A stretch of DNA of 64,000 nucleotides from Epiperipatus broadwayi. Its lineage: Eukaryota > Onychophora > Udeonychophora > Euonychophora > Peripatidae. Positions 17,260-30,391 of the stretch are shown here, in pieces. Made by a program: the position numbers and the translations under genes. The stretch is from contig JAQFVV010006508.1 in the NCBI GenBank assembly GCA_028023455.1, forward strand, positions 922,199-986,198, read 5' to 3'. Position 1 is the first letter of the stretch. Every line of letters starts with the position of its first letter. Below the pieces are notes generated by a model that was not told the origin of the DNA, ran no database searches, and worked only from the letters and a program-made list of their open reading frames with translations.

Positions 17260-20200
17260 TCAGTTTTGTCCGCATATCACTTTGAATGTTAGTTGTATGA
17301 TAGTTTTTCTTTGCAGCATTCCCAGCATTGATGGTTGTTTTAACAATGACCATGTTGCTGCATATAAGTGGAGGTTGGTTATTATTTTATCTCTATTTCG
17401 AATGTGTAGCAGTTTGTTGCTAAATGTAGCTGGGTGTCGTCTGGTGTTATTGTCAATTAAGAAAGTACATCGGGTGCACCAATACGCATATAGAACAAAT
17501 GTGGCTGCCCTAATGCTAGGTATTGATCTTCCCTGAAAAGCAGTTATTATGTGATTAATGATTGTACCCGGTTTTCTGTAGGTGTTACATATCATCTGTC
17601 GTGTTTGGTTAAGTGCTACACATTGATAAATAAAGTGATCCAGTGTCTCTTCTGCTCGATGGCAGAGTCCACAGAAGGGGTCAATAGATATATACATTCT
17701 TTTATGATAAAAAAGTGGGTTGTTGGCAAGGCAATGAGATTGATTTTCATGATAAAATCAAAGTATTTGGGCTCTAGAGCCCATTTTTTATATTCCTTGA
17801 GTAGTCTCTTGTTGTTAATTCCTAGCATAGGTTGTATAACATTAGTATCTGCTTCTCGGTTTATTAAACCATAAATATCCCAGTATGAATACTTATGCAA
17901 ATACTGTTCTGGAATCTTGTCTGTGGTTTTGCATTGGTATATAATGTTGGTGAAAAAGGAACCTTTTGGAGGTGGTCTATCTGTTGGAGTAACTTCTAGC
18001 AAGTGGTTAATTTTGGGGTATTTGGCAAGTATTGTGATTATTGAGTTCCTTAACTTCTGTATATGAAAAACATTGATGTTGTGCAAGCCAAGTCCATTTT
18101 TAATTAGAGGTTGGCTAAGTTTTTTTGTGGAAATTGCTACTGTTTTTCTGGCCCAAAGTAGTTTATTATATATGGTTTTAATTTTTGAAATGAACCCCTT
18201 TGAGAATGAAATAACCGGTACATAGTAAGTTATTTTGGTTGTGATAAGCTGGTTAATTAACTGTACTTTGGAATATAGTGAAAGATATGCCTTGGACAAG
18301 GAGTTTATAATTTTTCTGATCTCTTCTTTTAAGTTTATTTTGGATATGACATCTCATTCCTGTAATTCCCATATGAAATGGGAACCCAAGGAAAGAGTTT
18401 GGTTTTGATTTGTAAATTGATGTACAGGGTTTACCAGTGTATAGAGACCAGGCTGTGGTTTTTGCTGGATTAAATGATAATTCATATTTTTGTGAATATT
18501 CTTGTAATATCTTTTGGAGTTGCGGTATTTGTTTTTTTGATGTTAGGAATATGGTAACATCATCCATATAGGCAATGCAAGTAGTGCGCTGTGTTGTGTC
18601 TGGTATCTCGATCCCAGTAAATGCATTTTGTATGCTTTTAATAAGGGGATTGATGTAAAATATAAACAATAGTGAACTAAGAGGGGATCCATGGGATATA
18701 GATTTGGTGGGCGTGAAAGATGGTGAGTTTCTTCCATTTAAAGTTATATGGATCTCTCTGTTCAGAAGCAGGTTAGCAATTATATATAGATGTGTTCTAG
18801 GAATGTCTGTGTTTTTAGCATTTTTAGAAGTGTGTATATATTGACTGAGTCAAATGCAGCTTCTATGTCAAGCTGCACAACAATGGGTCCGTATTTTTTC
18901 CGCTGTTTTACTGTTGCTAGAATTGCTTTGAAGAATAAAGCTGCTTCTGTTGTTGAAGAGTTTTTCTTTGCATATTGTGCTTCGGAGATAAGTGGCATTA
19001 TATACGGTTCAATTTTATCTTTAATAATTTTCTCCAGAATTTTGATTGGCAAAGGTCCCATAGATATTGGTCTGAGGTCTGTAATAGGTGGAATAATTGC
19101 TTTCTTTTTATTATAGGGTACTATGGCTATTGGATAGACACCCTCCATGGGTTGAATTTGTTGTGCTAGATGGTTTGCTAACTGACATAAATATTCTGTT
19201 GTGAATTTACTTAGATGCTTTAATACAAACAATGGAACTCCAGGACTACCTGGATGGCAAGCGTTTTGAATAGTATTTAGTTTTGTTGTGAAGAGATCTT
19301 TTGTGAATGGGGTTTTTGTCTCTGGTGGGCCAAACAGATTATGTGGTATTTTATATGGTTGTCTTTCTTGTAATTTTTCTTTAAAATATTCAAAAATTGG
19401 CATAATCATATTGTGTCCTGCATATGTTCCACTATTTGTATATAGTGCCATTGGCACTTTTACATCTGGTTGGTTCCCCAGCGTCCATCTTATATAATCT
19501 CTTGTCCAAGTGTGTGGCCTGGTTAGGCATACCTTGCTTTTCTTTATCTTCAGATAGCTTTTGAGTTCTTCACATGCTTTATTGTATGCATGTGTAAGCT
19601 GGAATATATACTGCTGGGTGCAGTGTGATGGGTTAATCATGATTATTCTCTGGTGTAACTGATCTGCCAGAGACAAAAGTATTGATGGTGGAGGTTGTTT
19701 TTTTGTTATATGGTTAATGTTAAAGGACAACATTCCCATAAATGCTAGATATTTCTGGACCGGGTTCAAAGTCATATCTTTGATTTTGTTTAGCATTATG
19801 TAGGTCTCAGAGAACAGAAATTCAGGGGTTGTTTCTGGGAAAAAAACTCTTATTGTTCTTGTAAGTGGAAAGGGTGATATTTGAATTTGGGCACAGTCAA
19901 TTGTGACTATTTGAGCTGAGTGATCGGAAAAAGTTGAGGGAGTTAGTTTTATTTCAATAAGGTGGTGAAGCATTGGAGAATAAAAGCACAGATCAATAAG
20001 TGAAGAGAAGTGATTATTGTGGAAAGAGATGGCATTATCTGGCAAAAAACCTTGGCCACTCATTAGTGGTATGTTTATTCTGTGAAGCCAACGTTGGGTA
20101 AATTCCTGATATTTTAAATTAAAATCTCCAATTAAGATGGTTGGGTTTGAAGTTGTAACTAACCTTGAATTAATGTTTGCAATTATGGTATCTATTTTTT

Positions 20201-20551
20201 TATCCTGTAAAGGCATATATACAAAAACCAGATTTATTGTTATGCTTTTTTGGTTGAAGGTTGCAATTAATAAGTTCATGTCAATGTGAATTATTTTGAA
20301 CGTTGTGAATGGGCAATTTCTAGCAATTATGAGTCCAGTTCCAGCTGAGGGAGAGGAAGAGTCTCTGGAGCATGCACAGAAACCTTCTGTATTTAAATGT
20401 TTGGCTGGGTCAGTTTGTGATCCAGCATAAATTTTTGTCTCAAGTATACCAAGCAAGTGTGGTTGTATATCCTTGATCCAATGTTTTAACTTGTTAATTT
20501 TGAGGTTGAGTTCAAACCCCTGACATTGATTGCCGCAATTTTTATTTTCAT
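17260..20551 (-). pseudogene. LINE ORF2: APE endonuclease and reverse transcriptase, frameshifted
   Basis: The likely start is the ATG at 20551, 28 bp after the ORF1 stop, giving MKIKIAAINVRGLN, a typical APE N-terminus. A frameshift near 20500 joins the long frame (18780-20456, 558 codons from its first ATG). There the endonuclease shows GILETK (catalytic Glu at 6), ILIGDFN (108-113), SSLIDL (151-156) and SDH (177-179). The RT follows with LRPISMGP and motif A LDIEAAFDSVN (529-539). A second shift near 18779 leads to HGSPLSSLLF (motif B) and YMDD (18559-18570, motif C). A third near 18300 leads to the thumb/C-terminal region. A fourth near 17690 leads to C-x2-C-x8-H-x4-C (CGLCHRAEETLDHFIYQC). 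All catalytic residues seen are intact; only frame is lost. Function known for the family: nicks target DNA and copies its own RNA at the nick. Frames on the opposite strand are shadows. Confidence 0.92.
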
Positions 20552-20579
20552 TATATGTTTTTTGGTTGAGATTTAAATA

Positions 20580-22103
20580 TTAGGGTTGATCTGGTGTTTC
20601 TTCCCATTCATCCTCATATTCCATTTCCAGATCTTCATCTGTTTCCACTGTAGTTGTATTGTTGTAATCAGAAAGGCTAAGGTTGGATTCTGTTTTGATT
20701 TTTTTGGGCCCTCTATTTTTCTTTGGTGGGCGGCCTGGTCTTCTTCTTTGTTCTGTGTCAGCTTTGGTGATTTGAGGCATATTTGGGGTGATAGCTTCCA
20801 TAATTTCCATTGTTGTATTATTTTTAATATTGGGTGTTTGGTGTGTTATATATATTTTTTCTTGATCACTATTACTGTGTGAGTTTATTTGTTCTTTTAT
20901 TATCTCTTTTTCGTCAGTATTTTTGGTAGGCTGACTTAGATTGTGCGCTATTTTTTCTATTGGAGTGTCTTGAGGTTGTTGACTTTCTGTTTTTTTATTA
21001 GTAGGGGTTTGAATTCTATTGGTTGATTTTGTTGATAAATCCAGAATTTCAGGTGCTGGCAACGTGTGTGCAGTTTTTTTATTATTCAATTGCTGTTGAT
21101 CTGTGGTTTTTTTATTAATTTTTTCTTGTTTATTAGTTGTTTTCATTATCTGTTTTGTACTGTTTGATTCCAGTTGGTGAGCTTCTGTTGGTTGATCTTC
21201 AGAGCTCGGTTGGTTTTTCTGGTTGATTTTGGTGTTGCAATCGATTGCTAAGTGTCCGGTTTCACCGCACGCAAAACATCTCGGCCTTAATCCTTTTATG
21301 TGAATAGTCAGTATTGCATTCTGGTCAATTATTTGTGTTGGAATATTCTCCGGGTTTACATTGTCATTCAGCTTTATTTTGAACTGAAAGTTGTTGCTGA
21401 AAACCGGTATGGGGGTGTCGGATAAGTAGATTTGTTTTATATAAATAGCTTTGCCAAATGACTGTATTAATTTTTGAAAATCCTGAATGGTATATCCGAA
21501 GTAAGTGTTTTTAATTATTCCGTTACAATAGTTTTGCAAGCTTTGATCGACTATTATTAGCGCGTAGCTTCCTAAAGTTTTTACTTTAGTTTGAAATCTT
21601 GCACGCTGATGTTCATCGAAAAACTGAATTGCAACGTATCGCGAGTTTGGCTGCTCTCCAATACTAAAGACTGTATCCCACAATGCTGTTGCTGTCAGCT
21701 CCTCGTAAAGAAGCTCTCTGGGGAATTTATAGAGTGTTAAATTCCTATCAGTGACAGCTAACACTAATGATCTCGGTGAAAAAAATTTTTGGAAAGTTGC
21801 GAATAATTTTTTTGGGATGGTACTGTTGAAATTAACATTTATTTCTTGCAGTTCATCTTGATTCCATATCGTTGGGGAGGGCTCTTCATTATTGTTTTCC
21901 ACGAGGTTTAAATTATTTATGTCGGCTTGATTTACCTTCCTAAATCTTGCTGTCTGTGTTAATGCTGGACTTTTTTCGATGCTGTGAAGCTGCTGGTTTA
22001 TTTTTGTTACGTTTGCGTATGTTTTTGCGATAGTCGCAGTTTTCATTTTATCGCCGTTTGTTTGAGTGCAATTTATGTCGTTTACTTCTTGACACGACGC
22101 CAT
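20580..22103 (-). CDS. LINE ORF1 protein, gag-like with CCHC zinc knuckle and AT-hook-like tail
   Basis: Uninterrupted 507-residue frame. The start has a good context (ACAAACATGG, purine at -3 and G at +4). Residues about 110-270 form a folded region seen in Tx1/L1-type ORF1 proteins. It leads straight into a C-x2-C-x4-H-x4-C knuckle (Cys276, Cys279, His284, Cys289; CFACGETGHLAIDC), which binds nucleic acid in related gag-like proteins. Residues 290-440 are a Q/N/T/K-rich, probably disordered linker. Around 453-468 is a basic block (RRRPGRPPKK) with the GRP core of an AT-hook, and the protein ends in a strongly acidic tail (EDLEMEYEDEWEE). The expected role is to coat the element's RNA in the ribonucleoprotein used for retrotransposition. 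That the AT-hook directs the element to AT-rich (TAA)n targets is inference. Codon use is less AT-biased than the flanks. Confidence 0.93.
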   Translation of the reverse strand: MASCQEVNDINCTQTNGDKMKTATIAKTYANVTKINQQLHSIEKSPALTQTARFRKVNQADINNLNLVENNNEEPSPTIWNQDELQEINVNFNSTIPKKLFATFQKFFSPRSLVLAVTDRNLTLYKFPRELLYEELTATALWDTVFSIGEQPNSRYVAIQFFDEHQRARFQTKVKTLGSYALIIVDQSLQNYCNGIIKNTYFGYTIQDFQKLIQSFGKAIYIKQIYLSDTPIPVFSNNFQFKIKLNDNVNPENIPTQIIDQNAILTIHIKGLRPRCFACGETGHLAIDCNTKINQKNQPSSEDQPTEAHQLESNSTKQIMKTTNKQEKINKKTTDQQQLNNKKTAHTLPAPEILDLSTKSTNRIQTPTNKKTESQQPQDTPIEKIAHNLSQPTKNTDEKEIIKEQINSHSNSDQEKIYITHQTPNIKNNTTMEIMEAITPNMPQITKADTEQRRRPGRPPKKNRGPKKIKTESNLSLSDYNNTTTVETDEDLEMEYEDEWEETPDQP

Positions 22104-22322
22104 GTTTGTTTATGATGCTAGAATTATTTTTTGTTATGAACGACCGTATTACTTACTTTTTGCTAGAAAAACAACTGTTCAGTAATCAGCCATCGCTGTC
22201 TTTATCTATCACAGATATATATCACAGTTTTTAAGTGTGAAAACGATTAGAATATGGGAAAAAAAAGATTATTAATAAGACCTTCGTTCTTGATGACTTA
22301 GGCATACACACGCATGCGCATT
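22104..22322 (-). promoter_or_regulatory. LINE 5' UTR and presumed internal promoter
   Basis: About 220 bp lie between the (TTA)n flank and the ORF1 ATG. The extreme 5' end carries the palindrome TGCGCATGCG followed by TGTGTATGCC on the sense strand. LINE promoters usually lie in this region and start at the element's first base, but no motif here was matched to a known factor. Confidence 0.5.
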
Positions 22323-22563
<241 letters not shown>

Positions 22564-23261
22564 CAATCTAAGAATTTTTTCGATATGCTTATGTTATTAT
22601 CAAAAGAATTAAGCTTCATTAAATTTTGTTTAGTAGGCCTTTTTATTTAGCATAAAACTTTTGGTAATGGAGTAACTTGAAAGCTTTTTTTTACATTTTT
22701 ATGTCATTGTCAAAAGTTTTATGCTTCATAAAAAAACAATATAGAAAACACATTTTTGATTTTCTTTTTATTTCTGAATGCATTCATGCAATAAACCTAT
22801 TATTGAGGATTAGAACAAAGTAGTTTAGCTTTGATCTTTCAAATGATTGATTAGTAACAATTACTCTTAATAATATTGTTGGCTTTGCATAGATATAAAT
22901 GGTTAAAAATAAAATAATATTTAATCTTATGAATCACAACGATTTTTTTTTTATTATATGCATTCATTTGTATAAATGAAAATTATTTCCTTTTTTTTTC
23001 ATCTTAAAGTAAGAAATGGAATTCCATAAATTCCATAAGTTGTTTAATGGCGAATAATATTAAATTAAATATCACAAATTGTGCTTTCCAGTATTATTGG
23101 AGGCTCAAAGAAAAATAGTGTATTTTTTTTAATTATTAGCAAGCTAATATAGATTGCATATTTATTAAAACAAGTTAATTTAAAGTCCAAAAAGTCGTCC
23201 CTTCTCTTGTGATTAATCAATCTAATTAAATAAGAATATTGATTTTTTTTCATATTTTGTA

Positions 23262-23309
<48 letters not shown>

Positions 23310-23539
23310 CTTTTCATCCTCATTAGCTATAATTCTTTGTTTTAAATATTTGAATAAAATTATTAAATAAAAACATTATTGTATATTTTAATCTATACAT
23401 TCAGAATACTGAATCTTTATTGCAATAAATAATCCTGTTTTGAACTTAGGATATTCATTTCTATATTCATTCATCCACTCCATCTCATATTTATTTATTT
23501 AACTCATTTTAAATATTTAAAGAATATATAAAAGATTCG
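22564..23539. other. AT-rich stretch with a short (TA)n tract
   Basis: No coding signal. A (TA)n tract of about 41 bp lies at 23265-23305. CTTTTGGTAATGG and related words near 22660 and 22700 recur loosely, suggesting an old repeat. Confidence 0.5.
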
Positions 23540-23920
23540 AACTCAGACCAACGTCAACATGGGTAGGATGACAACCTTGGCACAAACGCGGGCTTTGAAC
23601 ATTCCATCAACAGAATTTAAATGAAATGGATGACTGAAGAGTTGTGAGTTGAAATAGTTTGATGCCTGTCCATTAAAGTATGAAGATTGGTTATTTTAAT
23701 ATAATGCTGAGCACTGATTGTATATATGTGTGGAAATAGTAATCTGGACCAACTGATGATTGCTGGTTTAGCATGAAATACCTGTACTGCTGATTATTTA
23801 TCTTTTCAACGTGTGTTATCAGGTGGGTCAGCAATATGAGATGGCATGGAGAGTTGACAGTCGTGAAAAAGTATGAGTTCGAATCCCTTATATATTGCAT
23901 TATATGTGCAAGTGTGTGTA
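23540..23920 (-). repeat. Single diverged copy of the ~480-bp repeat family
   Basis: On the plus strand it reads in the inverted orientation of the family: CAACATGGGTAGGATGACA, CTGTCCATTAAAGTATGAAG, TGTATATATGTGTGGAAATA, CTGGACCAACTGATGATTGC, then GGTTTAGCATGAAATACCTG, in the same order as in the units at 32.5-34.0 kb. Near its end (23873-23887) GAGTTCGAATCCC resembles a Pol III B box; the array copies lack it at the equivalent place. Confidence 0.7.
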
Positions 23921-24616
23921 AACCTGTACAGTGTATTAAATTACATATGTAAAGAATGTATTTTAAACGGCTAACTAATGTTTACCGTATTTTATAATGT
24001 TTTAAGTTTAAAATATTACTACTTAATTCAATACTCAAGAAAATTTATGAATAGTTTTTATTTTTTTGAATAGGGACATTAAAAAATTGTTATCCATATA
24101 TTGCAAACATTGTAATTTTATATGTCAAAATTAACTTAACTATTCATGTAATATCGATGAAATGAACCCTAGGTATGTTATAAACTTAATTTATCACTAG
24201 CATTGAAAAAATAAATTGCTAACTCATTATTATTTTAATATTGCCATTTGAAAATGTATACACAAATAATAACTTAAAAGAAAAATATATAAGTACATAA
24301 TATCTCACATTAATGACAGTACTGCAATTACATATTATGCAATAAAATTCATGTTAAGTAAGTATTCTTTTTTCCATTCCCAAATATGTTTATTATTTTA
24401 AGAACGTTATTATATTAGTTAATACGCACACATCATCATCATCATCAACCATTATCTATCTACTGCAGGATTTAGGTCTCTCCATGTTCAATTCATCTCC
24501 TATCTTTCATTTCACTTTTCCACATCACCCCTGCACACTTTCTTATTTCATCCATCCATCTCACATGTGGTCTCTTTCTGGATCTTTTACAATCTCATGG
24601 AATTCATACACACACA

Positions 24617-24658
<42 letters not shown>

Positions 24659-25830
24659 CTTATAATATGTGCCTTACAAAATTTATCTAAGTGGTCCTTG
24701 TAATTATAAATAAATAATAATTGGCATAAAGCTTTTCATCATTTATTTTTCTGGCATTATTTGTGTGCGTAGGCACATTTAAATCTTAAAATAAATATGT
24801 TTTCATTCATGCATAAAGTACTGTTAAACTTCTTAATATACTTTTCATTTTTTAAATCTGATCAAATACTTAATAAAAGTTTGATAAACAACTTTTAGGT
24901 GATTAATTTTCACATACCATTCCATTAACGTATTGATCAAATAAAAGTAGAAACTTCAGTGAGAAAAAAAAAACAACAACTACCTTTTATAAAAATCCAA
25001 TTTCTGCAAACTCATTCCAACAAAATTCAGTATTTGTAGTAATATTCTTTAAAATAAAAAGAAAATGTTTATAAAAAGACGATTTCTAAAAAGGTAAAAA
25101 AAAACAAAACAGCTTTATCAATTAAAGCATCTGTTCGTAAAGAATAATCTATTAACAGTTAGCAGTGATTTATATATAATGAAAACAATTAAAAGATTAC
25201 TAAATTGTGTTTTTCAAAAAGAATTTAAAATAAGAAAGTGTTGAAAGCTAATAAAAATTTAAATTATTCATCAAAAAATGTCATCTTTCACAATTCAGTT
25301 TTATCGTTATAAATACAAACGAAAACCATTGCTCCAAGATCATGTGATGTTTTTATTATCTGAAGATACAGATTTTCACAGTCATGGAGAGTTCTGAATT
25401 ACAGTCATTCAAATGGAAAATTAATATTCCATCGTTCCATTCTAAATAATAGTTACGAAAATAAATTAATGCGTATATGTAATAGTCTCATGTTTTTTTA
25501 TCTCATTGTCCATCTTCAATTTGATAATTTATATAACAAATTTAAAGAATACTAATATCGCAATATACAATTTTCAAAAAAAAAAAAAAATAAAGAATAT
25601 TTGTTTATATGCATAATTATAGTTTAATGGTAATAGATGCGGTGGAAGGGAGGGGGGAGGCATCGGATAATAAAATTGTTTGCTTATATTAAGGATAATT
25701 AATTTACAAATATAAATTATATTTTTGATATTTTTATGAAAAGCTTTGGCAGAAAGAAGTAATATTACCATTTTATCATAGAAAAAAAAAAAGAAAGAAG
25801 TAGTAATTTAAAATATAAAACAAGAAAAAC
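23921..25830. other. AT-rich stretch without recognisable genes
   Basis: Contains a (TA)n tract at 24620-24653, a short ATC repeat near 24434 and a 15-base A run near 25576. Small open frames here consist of repeat translations or low-complexity residues. Confidence 0.5.

Positions 25831-25908
<78 letters not shown>
25831..25908. repeat. Interrupted (TA)n microsatellite
   Basis: TA repeat of about 78 bp with one GTGA interruption near 25865. Confidence 0.95.
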
Positions 25909-26313
<405 letters not shown>

Positions 26314-26757
26314 CATATCTATAAATATAAATACCCAAGTCATTATATTGTAAGAATGAGATCAGACTCCAAATAGCTGCAAAATTTACAACTTCCATGT
26401 TTCTTTTTTTTAATATCAACTATTCTGTTTTAATATTTTGAGGTGTTTAGTTAAAATTAAGAAATCATATTATAAACCAGAGTGTGAAAAAAGAAAGTGG
26501 TAATTCTTATATTGAAAAAATATCTCTTTCCATGTTATAAATAGATTGTTTTCTGTCAATTTGAATAAATAATTTTGATGATTGTGGCAAGAATAAAATG
26601 AGATACAATACAAAAGAGTTTCAACGTTTCATTATGACAGAAAGCAATTTATGGATATTTATTTGTAAATTGTTATTGATAGAAGAGACAAAAATAGTAA
26701 AAAGGGTTTCTGTATAAAATTTAAGAAGTGTAGACATTTGTGTTCGAGGTATAATTG

Positions 26758-26770
26758 AACACACGCACAT

Positions 26771-26814
<44 letters not shown>
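26758..26814. repeat. Compound (CA)n(TA)n microsatellite
   Basis: CA repeats with a few variants pass directly into about 30 bp of TA repeat. Confidence 0.95.
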
Positions 26815-26817
<3 letters not shown>

Positions 26818-27043
26818 CCTGAAACTGGAAGCTTTCCAGGTTTTTTATTATTATTAATTATCACTTTTCAGGTGTGTCAAAGTATTTGTTTTTGTTTTTT
26901 TCTCAAAATTATTTTACTCATGATGAGTTATTTTTTAAATTTAAAATAAATAGTAAGACCATTATAAATTCCTGTTGGATTAAACAAATATTAATAAATA
27001 TGTTACAAATTCTATTCATAAGATTCAATTAAATAAGCATTTA

Positions 27044-27740
27044 TTTTATATAGTGCTATGTTTATAATTATAATACATTAAAGTTCAGCCTTTACAAGAT
27101 ATTGTGCATGCACTTTTTACGAGTGTTAATAATAAATGAATACTTTCATTCCCAACACAAGATATAGTATTTATGAAAGAACAAAATGAATCACTTGTTC
27201 TTTCCAACCCAAATGCTTATATATGGGCAAATCTTAAGTACTGAAAGTGAAAGCATGAGGTTAAACCACTCACTTTAAATTACTGTTTACAATATCTGAA
27301 TGAATGACATCGATGAAATTATCTGTAATTTACTAAATGTCACTCTTTTAACACTCGTAAAAAGTGCATGCACAATATCTTGAAGAGGCTGATCTTTAAT
27401 GTATTACAATTATAAACATAGTGCTATATAAAATAAATTCTTATTTACATATGTTTAAGTTTCATTTGACAGTGATGTTTAGCAAATTCCAGATAATTTT
27501 GCCGAAGTCATTCATTCAGATATTGTAAACAGTAATTTAAAGTACGTGGTTTATCATCATGCTATCACTTCCAATACTTATGATTTGCCCATATATAAGC
27601 ATTTGGGTTGGAAAGAACAAGTGATTCATATTGTTTTTTCATAAATACTATATCTTGTGTTGGAAATGAAAGTATTCATTTATTATTAACACTCGTAAAA
27701 AGTGCATGCACAATAGCTTGAAAAGGCTGATCTTTAAGAT
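27044..27740. repeat. Complex nested inverted repeat, about 700 bp
   Basis: The outer arms, about 27079-27345 and 27470-27736, are imperfect reverse complements; TGAATACTTTCATTCCCAAC at 27137 pairs with the segment ending near 27678. A terminal module built on CACTCGTAAAAAGTGCATGC occurs three times: inverted at 27044-27128, direct at 27346-27433 inside the loop, and direct but truncated at 27689-27736. No protein is encoded. The layout suggests a foldback transposon with duplicated termini or one copy inserted beside an inverted copy. Confidence 0.8.
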
Positions 27741-28994
27741 TGAATTAAGTATTTTCTTTATATATATAGATTATAAGCCAAAAACATTAGCATGTTGTAA
27801 CATCATCTTGATTGTTTGTTTGTTTTTGCTCTTAGTGTAAGATTGTCTAACCATTGTCAAGAGCATGTTGGTTTTTATAAATTTTGCCAAAATGATTACA
27901 ATTTGAGTTTTTCCATTGACAGAAAATTGTACATAGGGGAACTATGTTACAGCATATTGATTCATATTTAGTTGGATTTATGTATCATTGACTGCTTAAA
28001 GATGAAGATTCACTTGTGGTTATGCTGCAGGCTATTAGATATTCTAGTCTGCTGACCTAAATATTCTACATGGATTACTTTGTTTCCCCATATTTTTTAT
28101 TTGCAATTTAAATTGCATTATTTATCTTTTAGCTACAATCAATTTTTGTACTTTAGTATAATTTCTTTTATTTTTAGAAATTATATAGATATGTCAAATA
28201 CAACAACTTTGAGCTTCTAGTCAATCATATTAGAGACTCTTAAAAATGGATAATTTTAAAAAACACTAACAATTTTTCAGTTATTGTATTATATGTATGT
28301 ATTTATATATGTTACTTCATAATAAAAACAGTGAATACTATTTGATATTATACTATTATTATTTATTTGCTTTTCAGTAGCTAATTTGATCTAGAAATAA
28401 CTTAAATAATAGTGTTGTGTATTTGCCTATGAGAATAATTAAAATTTTAATAAAAAGTTTCTGTGAGATTTAGTGGTTTAAAATTATTGTTACTGGATGA
28501 TGGAGTATCAATAGAGTTAACAAAAATGAAATTACCAACATTCAGGAAGAAACTATTAAATTTAGATATTTCATTAATTGTTGTCTGAAAATAAACAGGA
28601 ATAACAAACATACAATAAAAGACAATTTAATAGATTATTTTTGCATATTTATTATGATGTGTACTACTGCATTTTTGTCCCAGATTAGTTGGGTAGTGAG
28701 GAATTATTGTTTTAATGAACAACTCAATTTCATGTTAAACAGAAAATAATTTTAGAAAAAAATAATATGTTGACTATTGATCTCTTTGACTACAATAAAA
28801 TTAATGCTTTGAATAATGCATTGTTGATGTTTTGCAGTAAGCTCATTATGAATACCAGTTCTCATATCAATGTAAGAGAAGTGCATTAGGAAATCTAAAA
28901 AAAAAATATGTGTGGAGAAAAAAAATTGAAAGAAATAATATTATGTGTAAGAATATTTTATGTAGAAGATTTGTTTTTGTTAAAGAGGTTGGTG
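27741..28994. other. AT-rich stretch without recognisable genes
   Basis: No coding, RNA or bounded repeat signal supported. Confidence 0.5.
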
Positions 28995-29007
28995 TAGTTA
29001 TTAAGCA

Positions 29008-29045
<38 letters not shown>

Positions 29046-29055
29046 TTAATAACTA
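28995..29055. repeat. (TA)n-centred palindrome
   Basis: TAGTTATTAAGC on the left and GCTTAATAACTA on the right are perfect reverse complements flanking about 33 bp of TA repeat, with a small ACCA bulge. Confidence 0.9.
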
Positions 29056-29064
29056 GATATAAAT

Positions 29065-29074
29065 ATTCCCAACA

Positions 29075-29108
<34 letters not shown>

Positions 29109-29118
29109 TGTTGGGAAT
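29065..29118. repeat. Perfect (TA)n-centred palindrome, 54 bp
   Basis: ATTCCCAACATTAA and TTAATGTTGGGAAT flank a TA repeat of about 26 bp, and pairing is perfect across the whole segment. It lies only 9 bp from the preceding palindrome. Confidence 0.93.
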
Positions 29119-29726
<608 letters not shown>

Positions 29727-30023
29727 CCCAAAATAAATTATACCAAGTTATCCAAAGTATTTCTGGTTGAAATATTATAAATAATAAAAAAAACTTTTGG
29801 AAAAAAAATACATTTCTATATACAGATATTATTTATATTTCTACACAAATAAGTTGTAATTAAACCTAATTAGTAGGTGGCTAGATGGATTGGATTGTGA
29901 AATGAAAATCTGAATCAGATTTACCATTTCAAAATATATAAAGTATTAAAATGTTCTCCCTCAGGCGATGACTTAAAAGTATTTTGAATGTTGAACATAT
30001 AAATTGAACTATCTTTAGTTTTA

Positions 30024-30027
<4 letters not shown>

Positions 30028-30119
<92 letters not shown>

Positions 30120-30141
30120 TGTGTGTGTTTACGTGTGTGTA
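30028..30141. repeat. Compound (TA)n(GT)n microsatellite
   Basis: About 87 bp of TA repeat followed by GT repeats. It mirrors in orientation the CA/TA tract at 29.63 kb. Confidence 0.97.
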
Positions 30142-30317
30142 TTAAATAAGTTATTCCTAGTAATTTTAAATAATCAATCAATCACTATGCAATAATTATT
30201 AATCTATAGCAATATAAAAAAAGACCAGAAAAATATAAAGTTTTACAAAATACATGTGTATAAGAATATATACATATATATAAATTGATGTTTGCTTATA
30301 TAATGTTTTTACATGCG

Positions 30318-30391
30318 ATTTATTTAAGATTATTCTCAGTTTGACTTATTTTAATTTATTTAAGACTATTCTCAGTTTGACTTATTTTTAA
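30318..30391. repeat. Tandem duplication, about 37 bp, two copies
   Basis: TTTATTTAAGA(T/C)TATTCTCAG followed by TTTGACTTATTTT occurs twice in succession with one base difference in the core. Confidence 0.85.

Noticed and set aside
18543-18737. Minus-strand 64-codon frame overlapping the LINE RT
   Set aside because: Wrong frame; the RT motif B and YMDD box are in the neighbouring frame over the same bases.
18790-19497. Plus-strand frames of 64-108 codons across the LINE
   Set aside because: Antisense shadows of ORF2.
23870-23890. Possible tRNA gene from GAGTTCGAATCCC
   Set aside because: No cloverleaf, acceptor stem or A box at tRNA spacing; only the B-box-like word is present.
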